This document shows positions 1-10,079 of a stretch of 64,000 nucleotides of DNA, piece after piece; position 1 is the first letter of the stretch, and the number at the start of each line of letters is the position of its first letter. A program made the translations under genes and the position numbers. This DNA is from Clarkia xantiana subsp. parviflora (taxonomy: Eukaryota > Streptophyta > Magnoliopsida > Myrtales > Onagraceae), in assembly GCA_036873135.1 (NCBI GenBank), contig JAPTYO010000007.1:24844763-24908762 (forward strand). Direction: 5' to 3'. Under the pieces are notes generated by a model. That model ran no database searches. It was not told the origin of the DNA and saw nothing but the letters and a program-made list of their open reading frames with translations.

Positions 1-2131
1 CACAGGCTCCATCGATGATGTGAAACAAGAATATGATGAATCTCTGGCCTGTTACTACACTAGGTTCAATCAAAATATCGCAGACATCCAAGGCGACATC
101 ACTGAGGGGGAGATAATACGAGCCTTTATCAGAAACCTAGGCCGCTTCGGGTCCACACTGGCAGAAAAGATGGCCAAGAAGCCAGCAAGCACCTTAGAGG
201 AGCTTGCAGGAAGAGTCAAAACTCATATAGACCTGGAGAGGCACAGGGCAAGTAAGAAAGCCAAGATTCAAGCAGCCAAGGAAGACAATGCAAAGCCGAA
301 CAAAGGCAAACCACCCCAGGCACCTCAGCACACAAGGCAGCAGGAATGGCGTCCGCCCCAGCAAAGAAACCAAATGGGCGAACCACTAAAGCCTAGAGAA
401 ATAAACGTCATCAAGTTCGTCCCATTGAACGCCACTCCAGCTACTGTCCTCAAAGAGATGAGGAACCAGAAGCTCTGGTCACCCCCTGCAAGGTGGAGAG
501 CCCCAATGGTGGGGAATCACAAGGATAGATGGTGCGACAACCATGAAGCTTACGGGCACGACACGAACGAATGCTTCAGCCTAAAGCTAAGCATCAACAA
601 TGCCATCCAAAGGGGAGACCTCAAGCAATTCGTGGATCATGGGGGCAATAGCATGCAGCTAGGGCCATCACACAGAGACAAGGGCAAAGGCAAAGTAGAC
701 TACAACCCCCCACCCAACAAGAGAGGAACCATAAACATGATTCACGGGGGAGTAGCCTCAGGTGGCCCAACTGCTAATGCAAGGGAGGTCTACGCATCAA
801 AGCTGGGTTCAGTGCCGAGGTGGAGAAAAAGGCCAAGAGAAGGAGAAGAAATCAAGATCGAATTCTCAGAGAAGGACAAGAGCCACATCGTCTTCCCACA
901 TGACGATGCTCTAGTTATCACAATAGACATTGATAATTTTGATGTAAAGAGAATTTTGGTGGATGGGGGCAGCTCAGCTGACCTCCTAAGCTTGAGAGTC
1001 CTAGAAGAGATAGGGAAAACCAAGGCAGACATCAAACCAGTCAACTTCCCTCTAGTTGGCTTCTCAGGGGCAACAAGCTACCCCCTGGGAATGATAACCC
1101 TGCCGGTGACCATGGGCCAAGGATGGACACAGCTGAAGGTGAATGTTAATTTCCTGGTGGTGGAAAGCCTAGGAGCCTACAATGGGATCCTAGGAAGGAC
1201 AACCATAAACCCATATGAAATCGTGCCATCCACTGTACACCAGAAGCTGAAGTACATCACGGAGAATGGAGTCGGAGAAGTCCTGGGTGATCAGCGCACC
1301 GCAAGGCAATGCTACGTCAACTCCATGAGACGTGGATCACACGGGACAGACACAGTGGCTGTGGTCATGGTTGGAGCCAACCAAGATAGAAAGAAGAGGA
1401 AAAGGAGGAAAAGGCAGGGAAAGATGAAGAATGGAGTGGTACTCCGTTTGAGTAGGCAGTTTTTTCAAACAATGTCTAAGAGGAGACACAGGAGCAAGGC
1501 TGTGAAGGTCACAGCCATACCTTGGCAGCCAGATACCAAAGAGGGAAAAAGAACAAGTGACTCCATCTCAAGAGGCTTCCGTCACATCGATGATATCAAG
1601 CAAATGCCGCAGGATTCAATATCAAGCTATTTCCAGAGGTTCTCCAATTATGGTGCCAACATGGACATCACAAGAGGAGAAACCGTCAGAGCATTTATTA
1701 GAAACATGCATCCAAACTCATTCGAGGCCTATGGGGGGCTCTATGAGATGGTCATGACGAGCACGATGAGGGAGCTCAAGGAAAGGCTAGACAAAGCATT
1801 TGCAAGGGAAATGGAGCAGCTTGATGAAGTCCTGGAGAAGGGAAGAAACACTGACGCACTGGGAGGAGGTGTAAACTTCACATTCACACCCCTTACAGTG
1901 AGCATAGAAGAAATCTTCCACAAGCACCTCAAGCAGGAGCTACCAACATGCAGGGAGGAGGGCAAGGCCTTCCTAGGAAGGGATGCACAGGGATGGTGTG
2001 AGTACCATGGGACCTGGGGGCATCAAACCAATAACTGCATGGTGCTGAAGATAGAGGTGGAAGAAATGATTCACAATGGAGGTCTGAAGGAGTACGTGGA
2101 AACAGACAAAGTAACCACCCCATATCCTTAG
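1..2131 (+). CDS. Ty3/gypsy (Tat-lineage) gag-protease-gag polyprotein, 5' truncated by the window
   Basis: The frame is open from the window edge to a stop at 2131, so the N-terminus lies to the left. Residue numbers count from base 20. It opens inside a retrotransposon Gag domain (SLACYYTRFNQ...IIRAFIRNL), followed by a basic linker and a zinc-knuckle-like CX2HX4HX4C motif near residue 172. A retropepsin-like segment with LVDGGSSADLL near residue 312 (the DxG active-site type) comes next. A second, diverged Gag module begins near residue 515 (SISSYFQRFSN...VRAFIRNM) with its own C/H/H/C motif near 659. No reverse transcriptase, RNase H or integrase follows. Gag packages element RNA and the protease would process the polyprotein. 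Without pol this copy would depend on enzymes from a related element. Family assignment is from motif recognition. Confidence 0.85.
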   Translation, partial: TGSIDDVKQEYDESLACYYTRFNQNIADIQGDITEGEIIRAFIRNLGRFGSTLAEKMAKKPASTLEELAGRVKTHIDLERHRASKKAKIQAAKEDNAKPNKGKPPQAPQHTRQQEWRPPQQRNQMGEPLKPREINVIKFVPLNATPATVLKEMRNQKLWSPPARWRAPMVGNHKDRWCDNHEAYGHDTNECFSLKLSINNAIQRGDLKQFVDHGGNSMQLGPSHRDKGKGKVDYNPPPNKRGTINMIHGGVASGGPTANAREVYASKLGSVPRWRKRPREGEEIKIEFSEKDKSHIVFPHDDALVITIDIDNFDVKRILVDGGSSADLLSLRVLEEIGKTKADIKPVNFPLVGFSGATSYPLGMITLPVTMGQGWTQLKVNVNFLVVESLGAYNGILGRTTINPYEIVPSTVHQKLKYITENGVGEVLGDQRTARQCYVNSMRRGSHGTDTVAVVMVGANQDRKKRKRRKRQGKMKNGVVLRLSRQFFQTMSKRRHRSKAVKVTAIPWQPDTKEGKRTSDSISRGFRHIDDIKQMPQDSISSYFQRFSNYGANMDITRGETVRAFIRNMHPNSFEAYGGLYEMVMTSTMRELKERLDKAFAREMEQLDEVLEKGRNTDALGGGVNFTFTPLTVSIEEIFHKHLKQELPTCREEGKAFLGRDAQGWCEYHGTWGHQTNNCMVLKIEVEEMIHNGGLKEYVETDKVTTPYP

Positions 2132-2397
2132 TTTCATATCTAGCACTTTACATGTTCAAGCTTTCCAAGTTTTTCAAACAACTTTTGAGAAGGAGAACTC
2201 ACGAAGTTCCTCCAACTCTACCACTATCTATATTTTCCTCCAAAGGGTGTCTTGACCCACCCAAGGCACCCCAAATGTACAGAAGACATGAACACTCTTA
2301 AAAGAATAAGTTTTCCTTCAAAGGCATTTTCTAATGAATGTGATGATATAGTCATGATGTTATCCTTACACAGATATGACTTCAAGTCAATAACAGT
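2132..2397. other. Retroelement spacer
   Basis: Non-coding stretch between the gag stop and the first tandem array. No motif seen. Confidence 0.5.
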
Positions 2398-2910
2398 TTC
2401 GACTCCCCCAAGAGCGTATCTTGAGAGTAGTATCCATACTACGACCCTCGACGCCCCCAAGAGCGTATCTTGAGAGTAGTGTTCATACTACGAAATTCGA
2501 CGCCCCCAAGAGCGTATCTTGAGAGTAGTTATTACACTACGACCTTCGACGCACCAAGAGCGTATCTTGAGAGTGGTTTCCAAAAACTACGACTTTCGAC
2601 GCCCCCAAGAGCGTATCTTGAGAGTAGTGTTCATACTACGAAATTCGACGCCCCCAAGAGCGTATCTTGAGAGTAGTTATTACACTACGACCTTCGACGC
2701 ACCAATAGCGTATCTTGAGAGTGGTTTCCAAAAACTACGAATTTCGACGCCCCCAGGAGCGTATCTTGAGGTAGCTTTGCAACCTACCAGATTCGACGCC
2801 ACCAAGAGCGTATCTTGAGGTAGAAAAAACACTACCAGACTCGACGCCCCCAATAGCGTATCTTGAGGTAGATTTCAAACTACCAGCTTCGACGCCCACC
2901 AGGAGCGTAT
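2398..2910 (+). repeat. Tandem array, about 49-bp unit, roughly 11 copies
   Basis: The core GAGCGTATCTTGAG recurs at 2412, 2461, 2510, 2558, 2609, 2658, 2706, 2757, 2806, 2854 and 2902, spacings 48-51 bp. Each unit begins with TTCGACGCC and carries a short inverted repeat (AGTAGT...ACTAC or GGTAG...CTACC), so each could form a small hairpin. Copies vary by substitution and small indels. Tandem arrays in this position are known in Tat-lineage retrotransposons and can seed satellites. Small open frames through the array are products of the repetition. Confidence 0.9.
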
Positions 2911-3330
2911 CTTTGGTCTAACCTGAGCCCTCCGGGAGCCTATCCTGTGAAACGTTAAGCGCCCTCCGAGAGCCTGTCTCGCGAATAGTTTCGACGCCAA
3001 CCAAGAGCGTATCTTTGGTTTAACCTGTGCCCTCCGGGAGCCTATCCTGTGAAACGTTAAGTGCCCTCCGAGAGCCTGTCTCGTGAACAGTCTTCGACGC
3101 CAACCAAGAGCGTATCTTCGGTCTAACCTGCGCCCTCCGGGAGCCTATCCTGTGAAACGTTAAGTGCCCTCCGAGAGCCTGTCTCGCGAATAGTTTCGAC
3201 GCCAACCAAGAGCGTATCTTTGGTTTAACCTGTGCCCTCCGGGAGCCTATCCTGTGAAACGTTAAGTGCCCTCCGAGAGCCTGTCTCGTGATCAGATTCG
3301 ACGCCCACCAAGAGCGTATCTTTGGTCTAA
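2911..3330 (+). repeat. Tandem array, about 102-bp composite unit, 4 copies
   Basis: GTGAAACGTTAAG recurs at 2947, 3049, 3152 and 3254 (spacing 102-103 bp). The unit combines the GACGCC...GAGCGTATCTT core of the preceding array with a new segment (CCTCCGGGAGCCTATCC ... CCTCCGAGAGCCTGTCTCG). It therefore looks like a higher-order expansion built on the 49-bp unit. Confidence 0.88.
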
Positions 3331-3714
3331 CAGTACCATGTATACCATTTGAAGGGTATCAGAAGAGATCATGACACCACGCTCAGAGAGATCCAATGAG
3401 AAAGTAATCTCAAAGTAAAGATATATGAAGAACACATAATGTTTTTTCTTGATGAAATAGCAGGTATGATATGAAGGAAAACACGAAAGAAGGATAAGTA
3501 AAGGAAACACATCAAGAGAAGAGTCCATAACCAAAGGGATACATACAAAAGCATGAGAAGCATTAATGTAAAGACAAGTGAACCACGTAGTCAACAACAC
3601 AATGCGACAAAGGAAAGTAACAACAAACACCACCACAATCTCAAAAGACACTCAACCCATTAAAGGGGAGAAGGAGTGCAGTTATATATACAAAGATAGC
3701 ATGATGTAAACACA
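3331..3714. other. Retroelement non-coding spacer
   Basis: AT-rich stretch between the tandem arrays and the stop of the antisense ORF, probably its 3' untranslated region. Open frames here have no recognisable composition or family. Confidence 0.4.
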
Positions 3715-6180
3715 TCAATCAGAACCTTCAGGAGAGTCACCCTCACCCCCTGAGGCTGAACCACCGGCAGATATGGATGAAGAGGAGGAGTCTGAGGTAC
3801 CAATCTCCACAGGTGTAGCATCCACCTGGGCAGGGGCAGGCTCGTCTGCAACAGCAGTCTGACCCCTCAGAACAGCCATGTAGCCAGTGGTGTATGACCC
3901 GAAGTCACCAAGGTCACCGACTGGGAACTGAGGATCAATGCGGAAAATGTGATCAACCAGATACTCACCGAACTGGTTCATCTCCTGAGTGAGACGCGCG
4001 CTATAGTCGGCAGTGAAGGCAGAGGAAGCCTTGTACTCAGACACGGCGACGGTCCTCTCCTCTGCCCGGCACTTAGCCTCCAATTTCCGCAACTCCTCAG
4101 AGTGGAGTGACGCTGCAACCTCAGCCTCCCGGCGTAAACTGCCCACAGTAGTCTCAAGCAAGGACACTTGGTCCCGGAGCTCCTGCATCCTCAAATCAGA
4201 TAAACGCGCCTTCTCAACAGCAGTAGCGACCTCCGCCTTGAGAGAGACCTGGCTGTCCTCAAGGGTCTTCTTCTCGTCAGATAACTCGAGCACGAGTGAT
4301 GACATGTTCACCATGTCAGACATACCCTAACAATTAAAACAAGGGGTGAGTAACCGAAAGACAACCAATATGAAAGTATAACGAAGAAAGCAAGGAACAA
4401 CTCACAGGCGCATAACGAGAGAGTACACCCTGAACAAAGCGCCGAGTCTCCCCAGGAGACTTGGGCGAAGCAACACGATCGCCAGGGGGGATGGCGCCGC
4501 GGAGTACGCGGACGCCAACCTCAGGAGTCCGCAAAGAGGAGGTGCTATCGAGGTGGAACTCCTTCAGACCAGCGAAAGGAGTCCACTCAGACCCAATAAC
4601 ATCTTCATCAGTAAGACGTGCGAAATCCTTCCGACTTAAAGTCGGAGGCCCACCTACACAAGCGAAGCAAGTCAAAGGAAAATATAAACATAGAAGGATC
4701 AGCAACAAGGTAGAGATCATACCTGAGGACCGTGCCCTCGGCTGGGGGGCAGGGGAACCACCACCAGCAGGTCGCTTCCCTTTGTCAGCCAGGGAAGGCA
4801 CCTCTTCGACCACCATCTCCTTATCACGAGATAGGGTCGGAGGACGAGCAGTAGGCGAAGTAGGATCCGCAGCCTTCTTCCTCTTAGCAGCCGAGGCCCC
4901 GGCCTCAGAATCAGATCTCCGCGGCTTGGACTTGGAAGGTCCAGAATCTCTGCCAACGGAGACGACCCTCTCGGTCACCAAGGGGGAGCGCCCTAGCAAT
5001 GTAAGAAAAGCAAGATAAGGAAAACACAAGTTATACCATAAAGAAGCAAATAGGAGAAAGCATACCAGAGGCCCCAGCCTTCTTCCCAGGCAGGGGGGAT
5101 TTCTTCAGAGCGGAACTAGAAGGAGCCTTCCTCTTGCTCAGATCAACAGGGGCTCCCTGCACGTTATAGGTTTTTCCATGAAACCAACCTACAAAGGAAG
5201 AGCAGAAGGTAAATAAAGATGGAAAGACCAAGTGACATACCGAACCCCCGGAGTCAGGAGTCAAACTGATCCCGGCCTCGTAAAGATCCGTCTCAGTCAC
5301 TAAGGACACGGGGCAGTATGACCGAGTCCTGTTGCTCTCGTGAATGATCTTCATAGTCTCTAAATCAACAGAAGAGAACTCTCCGAAAGCAGGCCAACCA
5401 TCGGACCGATCCTCATTCAAGACCGACCAAGTGACGTATCGATCCGTAATGAAGAAGTAATGCTTAGCCCAGTGGCTGGCCGAATTGTCACTCCGGGCCA
5501 CGAAACGGAGGGAGATATCCCACTCGATCCCACTCAACCCGAAATCAGCAAATCGGGGATCCTTGAAGGTTGGATGGCGAGTTACGAAACTCGCAAACCC
5601 CACCTTCGTCTGGTACTGGAACCGATAGAAGCATCGGAATAGAACGAGGGAGTACTTCCAGGAGTACCAATGGCACAATACCCGGAAGCCCACCCAGACA
5701 CGGAGGGCACTGGGGGCAAGGTTCACAGGAGAAATCCTGAAGAACCTGCTCAACTCTATAAGGTCATCACAGTAAGGCAACCTCAACCCAAACCGGATCT
5801 GGGAAGGGTACACGGCGACCTTCCCTATAGGAGGCTCCGTCACCGTCTCGCGAGTATTCCCCAAGGAGGGGAGAAAAGGATACAGAGGCTCATCTAGGGG
5901 ACAGATATCTCCTAGGGTAACGTGCTCATTGTAATCGGACCTAGTGAGATGGTTCTCTGACAGAGTAGCGAGACCTAAGGCAAAGGTAGCAGGAAATCCC
6001 AAAGTTCGAATCAAATTTCGACTAACACCCCAATGAAGGTCACGGTACTAAGCTAGCAATAGGAAAAGAAGTAATGCGACCGAAAAGGAAGAGAAAATGA
6101 ACTCACTCATCCTTCGGAGGATGCGACGCCTCTGAAGAGTCTGTGTGCGCGGACACCACCAGGAATATAGTACCTGCCAC
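3715..6180 (-). CDS. Spliced antisense ORF (aORF) of a Tat-lineage retrotransposon, Transposase_28 / 'putative gypsy type' domain
   Basis: A protein of about 695 codons or more is encoded opposite to gag. Exons by GT-AG rule and matching phase: an upstream exon ending at 6107, then 6021-5066, 4992-4723, 4653-4406 and 4326-3715 (stop). Introns are 85, 73, 69 and 79 bp. Exon 6021-5066 carries a domain like the plant 'putative gypsy type transposon' family (YPSQIRFGLRLPYCDDL, then a WVGFRVLCHWY-like stretch). The middle exons are Lys/Ser/Pro-rich and low complexity (AAKRKK, KRKAPSSS). The last exon is a predicted coiled coil (SSLVLELSDEKKTLEDSQV) with an acidic Ser/Gly tail. Extra antisense ORFs are established in Tat elements, but their function is unknown. 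The initiator codon is unresolved; the frame stays open upstream of 6107. Confidence 0.72.
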
Positions 6181-7676
6181 GACACGACAAATATCAAGAC
6201 AAGAAAAATTTCCGAAGAACCGGAAATACTCCGACACCCGACCAACGAAAACAATCAAAGATCCAAAGACACCCAGCAAAGATAGTCAACATGAGCCAAG
6301 GACACCACGACAACCAAGTTGAGTAATTTTATCCGAGCCTAAGGTCGGGTTTTGGAAAAAATTACCGTTATACCCTCCAACAAAGATTAACACACCAACG
6401 GCGGTACGACATCAAATTCAAGATCGGGATAGCCTAATCGGACAAGAAACCATATCCGGACAACCGGCAAACATTTTTCCCCAAATCCACAACTATCAAC
6501 GGCTATCCAAGGCAATCCCACATTCAATCAAGCATCGGCAATCAAATATCAACAATTCAAAAATCAACGTTTTACGCGGTAACGGAAAGGAAAAGAGCGG
6601 ACCTTCGGAAAACCCGACCCGATATGATAAACGGGTCCGGAATTCGAATTTCGAAGTCGGTCGGAATCAGCCCCTCGCCGGAGCCCCAATTCCGTCGTCG
6701 CCGGAATCGCTCCCAGCCGTCCTCTCGTCGCCGGAGTCCGCCCCAGATCACGCCGGAGCTCCCTGGTCTCGCCGTCGACAGTTCTGGCCGGACTTGACGT
6801 TGCCGTCGTCGGAGGAGAACTCGCCGTCGAAGCCTCCCGACGCCGCTGCTCGATTGGTCACCGCCCTCCGCCGGCCAAGCTCGTGCCGCGCCGCCCTCGT
6901 CCGTCAGCCGCCGGAAATCAAGCCGCCGTCTCGAGCTGCTGGTCCGCCAGTTGCCTTCGTCCGCGCTGGTGACCACCTCCCGCCGGAGCTGCTGGCCGGA
7001 TTTTTGCCCCTTGGTGAAAATTTCGGCCGGCCCTTACCTTGGGGGGTGCTCTCAAATTTTTCTTGCTCTCCAAGGGTGAGTGAAGAAGGAAGATGGTGGC
7101 TATGGTGACTCCTTAAGGTATTTTTCTAACTCTCCTCTATTTTGAAAAGATGATAGGGTTTTTTAAGGGGTTTTAATCATCACCCTCCATCTATCTTTAA
7201 ATGAGATCTAAGGGCCAAGGAAAAACCATCATTTTTATCCCTTTCAACTATGGCTAAGTATATCTCCATACATAGAAAAACTATCAAGTTAGGTTTATTC
7301 TTGAACATTCTATACTTAGAAAAAAATTTGGCCAAAATTAAATTTTTCCTCACTTAGATAAAATCCCGGCACGAATTTGAAGCATAAGTCACTTAGTTGC
7401 ATTCGTATTGCATCCTTGTAAGAGTATGCATTTTTTAAGTATACGCCGGTAGCAACAATAGATTTATTGCTCCCGCCTCAGACGGACGCATGCTTAGGCA
7501 TACGTCCGTGCTACTCTAACGTTTACAACTCCTCTATCTCATAAGACAGGGGGCAGAGTCGAAGACATGCATCCATGGGTAAGCTGACACTCAGATGAAA
7601 GGTAGAAACCCCGGTTTCAAATTGCGCGTATCATACCATCCTGAAATAGAGTCAATCAAGGGTTAGGCCATTGGTT
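6181..7676. other. Retroelement leader between aORF and 3' LTR, with a GC-rich CCG tract
   Basis: No gene. Bases 6640-7010 are GC-rich with many CGCCGG and CCGTCG motifs, unlike the AT-rich flanks; open frames on both strands there are Arg/Pro/Ala-rich and look compositional. By position it may be the promoter or 5' leader of the antisense ORF. Bases 7110-7670 are ordinary AT-rich sequence. Confidence 0.45.
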
Positions 7677-7688
7677 GACTCGGGGGCA
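7677..7688 (+). promoter_or_regulatory. Putative polypurine tract for plus-strand priming
   Basis: GACTCGGGGGCA immediately precedes the LTR start TGTGATGG. A G-rich tract at this position is expected for second-strand priming in Ty3/gypsy elements and fixes the element's sense orientation as plus. Confidence 0.5.
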
Positions 7689-7848
7689 TGTGATGGATAT
7701 ACGCCCAATTTGAACCCGTTGACTTACAAACCGTTGTATTTTTATCGTCCCATTACCGATTGTAAATCGAAACTTCAACCCGAACACTTCGCGAACACGT
7801 CAACGGCTCGGACGAGGCCGGAGCGCTCGTCCGGCCGAGGCAAACTCA

Positions 7849-8045
7849 CCTAGGTGAGGTTGGGTGGCCACACCCGACCTCCCCTAGGAGAGATCGGGTG
7901 GACCAACCCGATCTCTCCTAGGGGAGATCGGGTGGACCAACCCGATCTCTCCTAGGAGAGATCGGGTCGGCCAACCCGATCTCTCCTAGGAGGGATGGGG
8001 TTGGCCAACCCCATCCTCCCTAGGAGAGGTTGGGTGAGGCACCCA
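7849..8045. repeat. 34-bp-periodic array of palindromes inside the LTR
   Basis: CCTAGG occurs at 7849, 7883, 7917, 7951, 7985 and 8019, an exact 34-bp spacing. Each interval is itself an inverted repeat, for example AGAGATCGGGT paired with ACCCGATCTCT around a short GGACCA-type centre. An imperfect further hairpin (GTTGGGTGAGGCACCCAAC) follows. The array lies upstream of the LTR TATA box. Confidence 0.9.
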
Positions 8046-8230
8046 ACCCCTACCCTTGGGGGTCGGATTTCTCCTCCCCTAAGGGCCCCTGCGCCATTTT
8101 CGGACACCCACACTCGGTTCACGTCGCCTACCTTCTCCGTATCCTAAGGTCTTAATTATGCGCTTAAAGGTTAATTAATTGTGTTTAGAGGTTAACGATG
8201 TCATTAAGCCACCTTAATGACACCGTTGCC

Positions 8231-8238
8231 TATAAATA
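8231..8238 (+). promoter_or_regulatory. LTR TATA box
   Basis: TATAAATA within GCCTATAAATACCCC, about 290 bp before the proposed LTR end; positioned as the core promoter of the retrotransposon LTR. Confidence 0.55.
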
Positions 8239-8521
8239 CCCCACCTTCACAACTCATTAGGACATCTTGGCAATTTGGATTATTTTGCTCTGACATCTCT
8301 CTAGTTTATCTCTCTAAAAACGATACTGACTTAGGCATCGGAGAGGGTTCACCAGGCACCACCCCCCCTCTCTGTGTCTGGTACTGCCCCTTCTGCAGGA
8401 AGGAAGGAAGGAAGGAAACAAGGCAAAGCAGGGCAACCCGAGAGTATCAGATCATCCGCATCTCCAGTGAGGAACGGGATTTGAGCCGATCATCCGTTGA
8501 CCCAGATCTCGGAACCTAACA

Positions 8522-9072
8522 ATCATTATCAGAAGAAATCTTCCTTCGAAGGTAAAGACAGGTGGCGACCTGCTGGTCACTATCATTAGAAGAAACCTTT
8601 CTTCGAAGGTAAATATAGGTGGCGACCTGCTGGTCACTATCATCAGAAGAAACATTCCTTCGAATGTAAAGACAGGTGGCGACCTGCTTCAACCGTCATC
8701 AGAGGAAACCTTCCTCTAGAAGTAAAGACATGTGGTGACCTGCTTGTCACCTGCTTGACCGACTCTGAAGAGAAACCCCACAAGGAGGGTAACCGCCATA
8801 TAAAGTCGGTAACTTATCCCTATAAATAGGGACTATTTCTATTTACTTGATTACATTCATTCAGTTCTAAATACGTTATTATATTATTACTCTCAAATCC
8901 ATTACTGACTTAAGCTTCGGAGTGGAATCAGGGGTCATCCCCACCCCTTTTTCAGGTTCTCGCCCCACATAACCTCTTAGAGGAAAACTTAGCGTTCGAG
9001 AGAGCTAAGTCCGAGGTGATACTTGGAAGTCCATTCCCCGAAGTTCAAGGCTACGTCATTTTGATCCCAACA
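8522..9072 (+). mobile_element. Fragment of a second LTR, probably the insertion target of the first element
   Basis: This stretch has its own TATA box (TATAAATA at 8821-8828) and ends in CCCAACA at 9072. Its 5' part is a short tandem array of about 57 bp with 3-4 copies (8527-8720; CAGAAGAAA...TTCGAAGGTAAAGACAGGTGGCGACC). It has the layout of a Tat-type LTR 3' half but little resemblance to 7689-8521, which suggests nesting of one element in another. Confidence 0.5.
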
Positions 9073-9551
9073 ATACCAAAAGTGTAAAAAAATGATTTGG
9101 TACCATAAGTGGATTTCAGTCAAAGAAGTGGTATAAAATAAACCGTTATCCATTTGGAAAATACTAAAACGATTGCAGGAAAACACATTTAATTAGACAC
9201 TCAATTGAAATATATCGTTAGAACTGGGTGAATGTCTAATTAAATGTATTTCATTGTAATCATTTCAATTTATTGACGAATCCACTGCGAGTATACATTA
9301 AAATAAAATCTTACGTGACTGACATAACTATTTTCATTCAAATTTGACTAAAGTTAAAATAGAAGTACCAATGTGTGTGTTTTTTTTTTTTGGCCAAGAT
9401 GTACCAACTACTAATGTTTCATAGGACTAAAATTTCAAATTATTATTTTGACCAAGAATTGAAAGTTTATATAACATGTTAAAAAAAATTTAAATTTTGA
9501 GTAAGAATTTGAAATTGATTCATTGTTTAAGTAACGATTTAGATTTTTTTT
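9073..9551. other. AT-rich intergenic sequence
   Basis: No gene or repeat structure recognised. Confidence 0.4.
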
Positions 9552-10079
9552 GGGTTAACAGGTCTTTTGGTCCATGATGTTTGACAAATTTTGGGTTTCG
9601 GTTAATGATGTTTTTTTTTTACCTCGTTTTGGTACCATATGTTTTTAGATTTTTTTTCTAGTTTTGGTCTAACCGAAACATTCCGTCCATTTTTTGACAT
9701 GAACAAGTCACGTGATCCACCCTAAACTTTCAATTTTGTTCAATTTAGTCTCTCTAATACTTTCCTAACCTTTTTTTTGTTCAATTTAGTCCCGAAGTTT
9801 CAAAAATTCAATTGGACCTATTGTCCAATTGGGGTCAATTTTGAAACTTCGGGACTAAATTGAACAAAAAAAAAGGTTAAGAAAGTATTAGAGGGACTAA
9901 TTTAAAGTTTAGAGTGGATCACGTGACTTGAACATGTCAAAAAATGGACGGAATGTAACGGTTAGACCAAAACTAGAAAAAATCTGCAAACATATGGTAC
10001 CAAAACTAGGTAAAAAGAAAATATCATTGACCAAATCCTAAAAGTTGTCAAACATCATGAACCAAAAATCTGTTAACCC
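9552..10079. mobile_element. Foldback MITE (GGGTTAA-ended family), 528 bp
   Basis: The left arm starts GGGTTAACAG and the right arm ends TGTTAACCC. The two halves are near-complete inverted copies (CACGTGATCCACC paired with GGATCACGTG; CCCGAAGTTTC paired with GAAACTTCGGG), leaving almost no loop. Both sides are flanked by ATTTTTTTT, a 9-bp direct repeat, although low complexity weakens that evidence. Ends and duplication length suggest a Mutator-type non-autonomous element. Confidence 0.82.

Larger units (their letters stand above)
7689..8521 (+). mobile_element. 3' LTR of the Tat-type retrotransposon
   Basis: The segment begins TGTGATGG after a purine-rich tract and ends CCTAACA, giving TG...CA ends over 833 bp. 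It contains a TATA box (TATAAATA at 8231-8238) with a downstream transcribed-type region. The candidate target-site base string after the end is ATCAT. The partner 5' LTR is outside the window, so ends are inferred from structure and not by LTR comparison. Confidence 0.6.

Noticed and set aside
2398..3330. Regularly spaced repeats resembling a CRISPR array
   Set aside because: The whole unit repeats; there are no unique spacers and no cas genes, and the context is a plant retrotransposon.
3292..3651. 119-codon minus-strand open frame
   Set aside because: Hydrophobic low-complexity product overlapping the tandem array, downstream of the aORF stop; no family features.
5189..5245. Possible additional 52-57 bp intron in the aORF (GTATGT ... 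TTTGTAG)
   Set aside because: The strong donor at 5240 would shift the frame into a stop. The frame reads through, so no splice was called, although a weak GTTCGG donor at 5245 would keep phase.
6572..7108. Open frames on both strands in the GC-rich retroelement leader
   Set aside because: Arg/Pro/Ala-rich products from CCG-rich DNA on both strands, with no domain and no conserved start.
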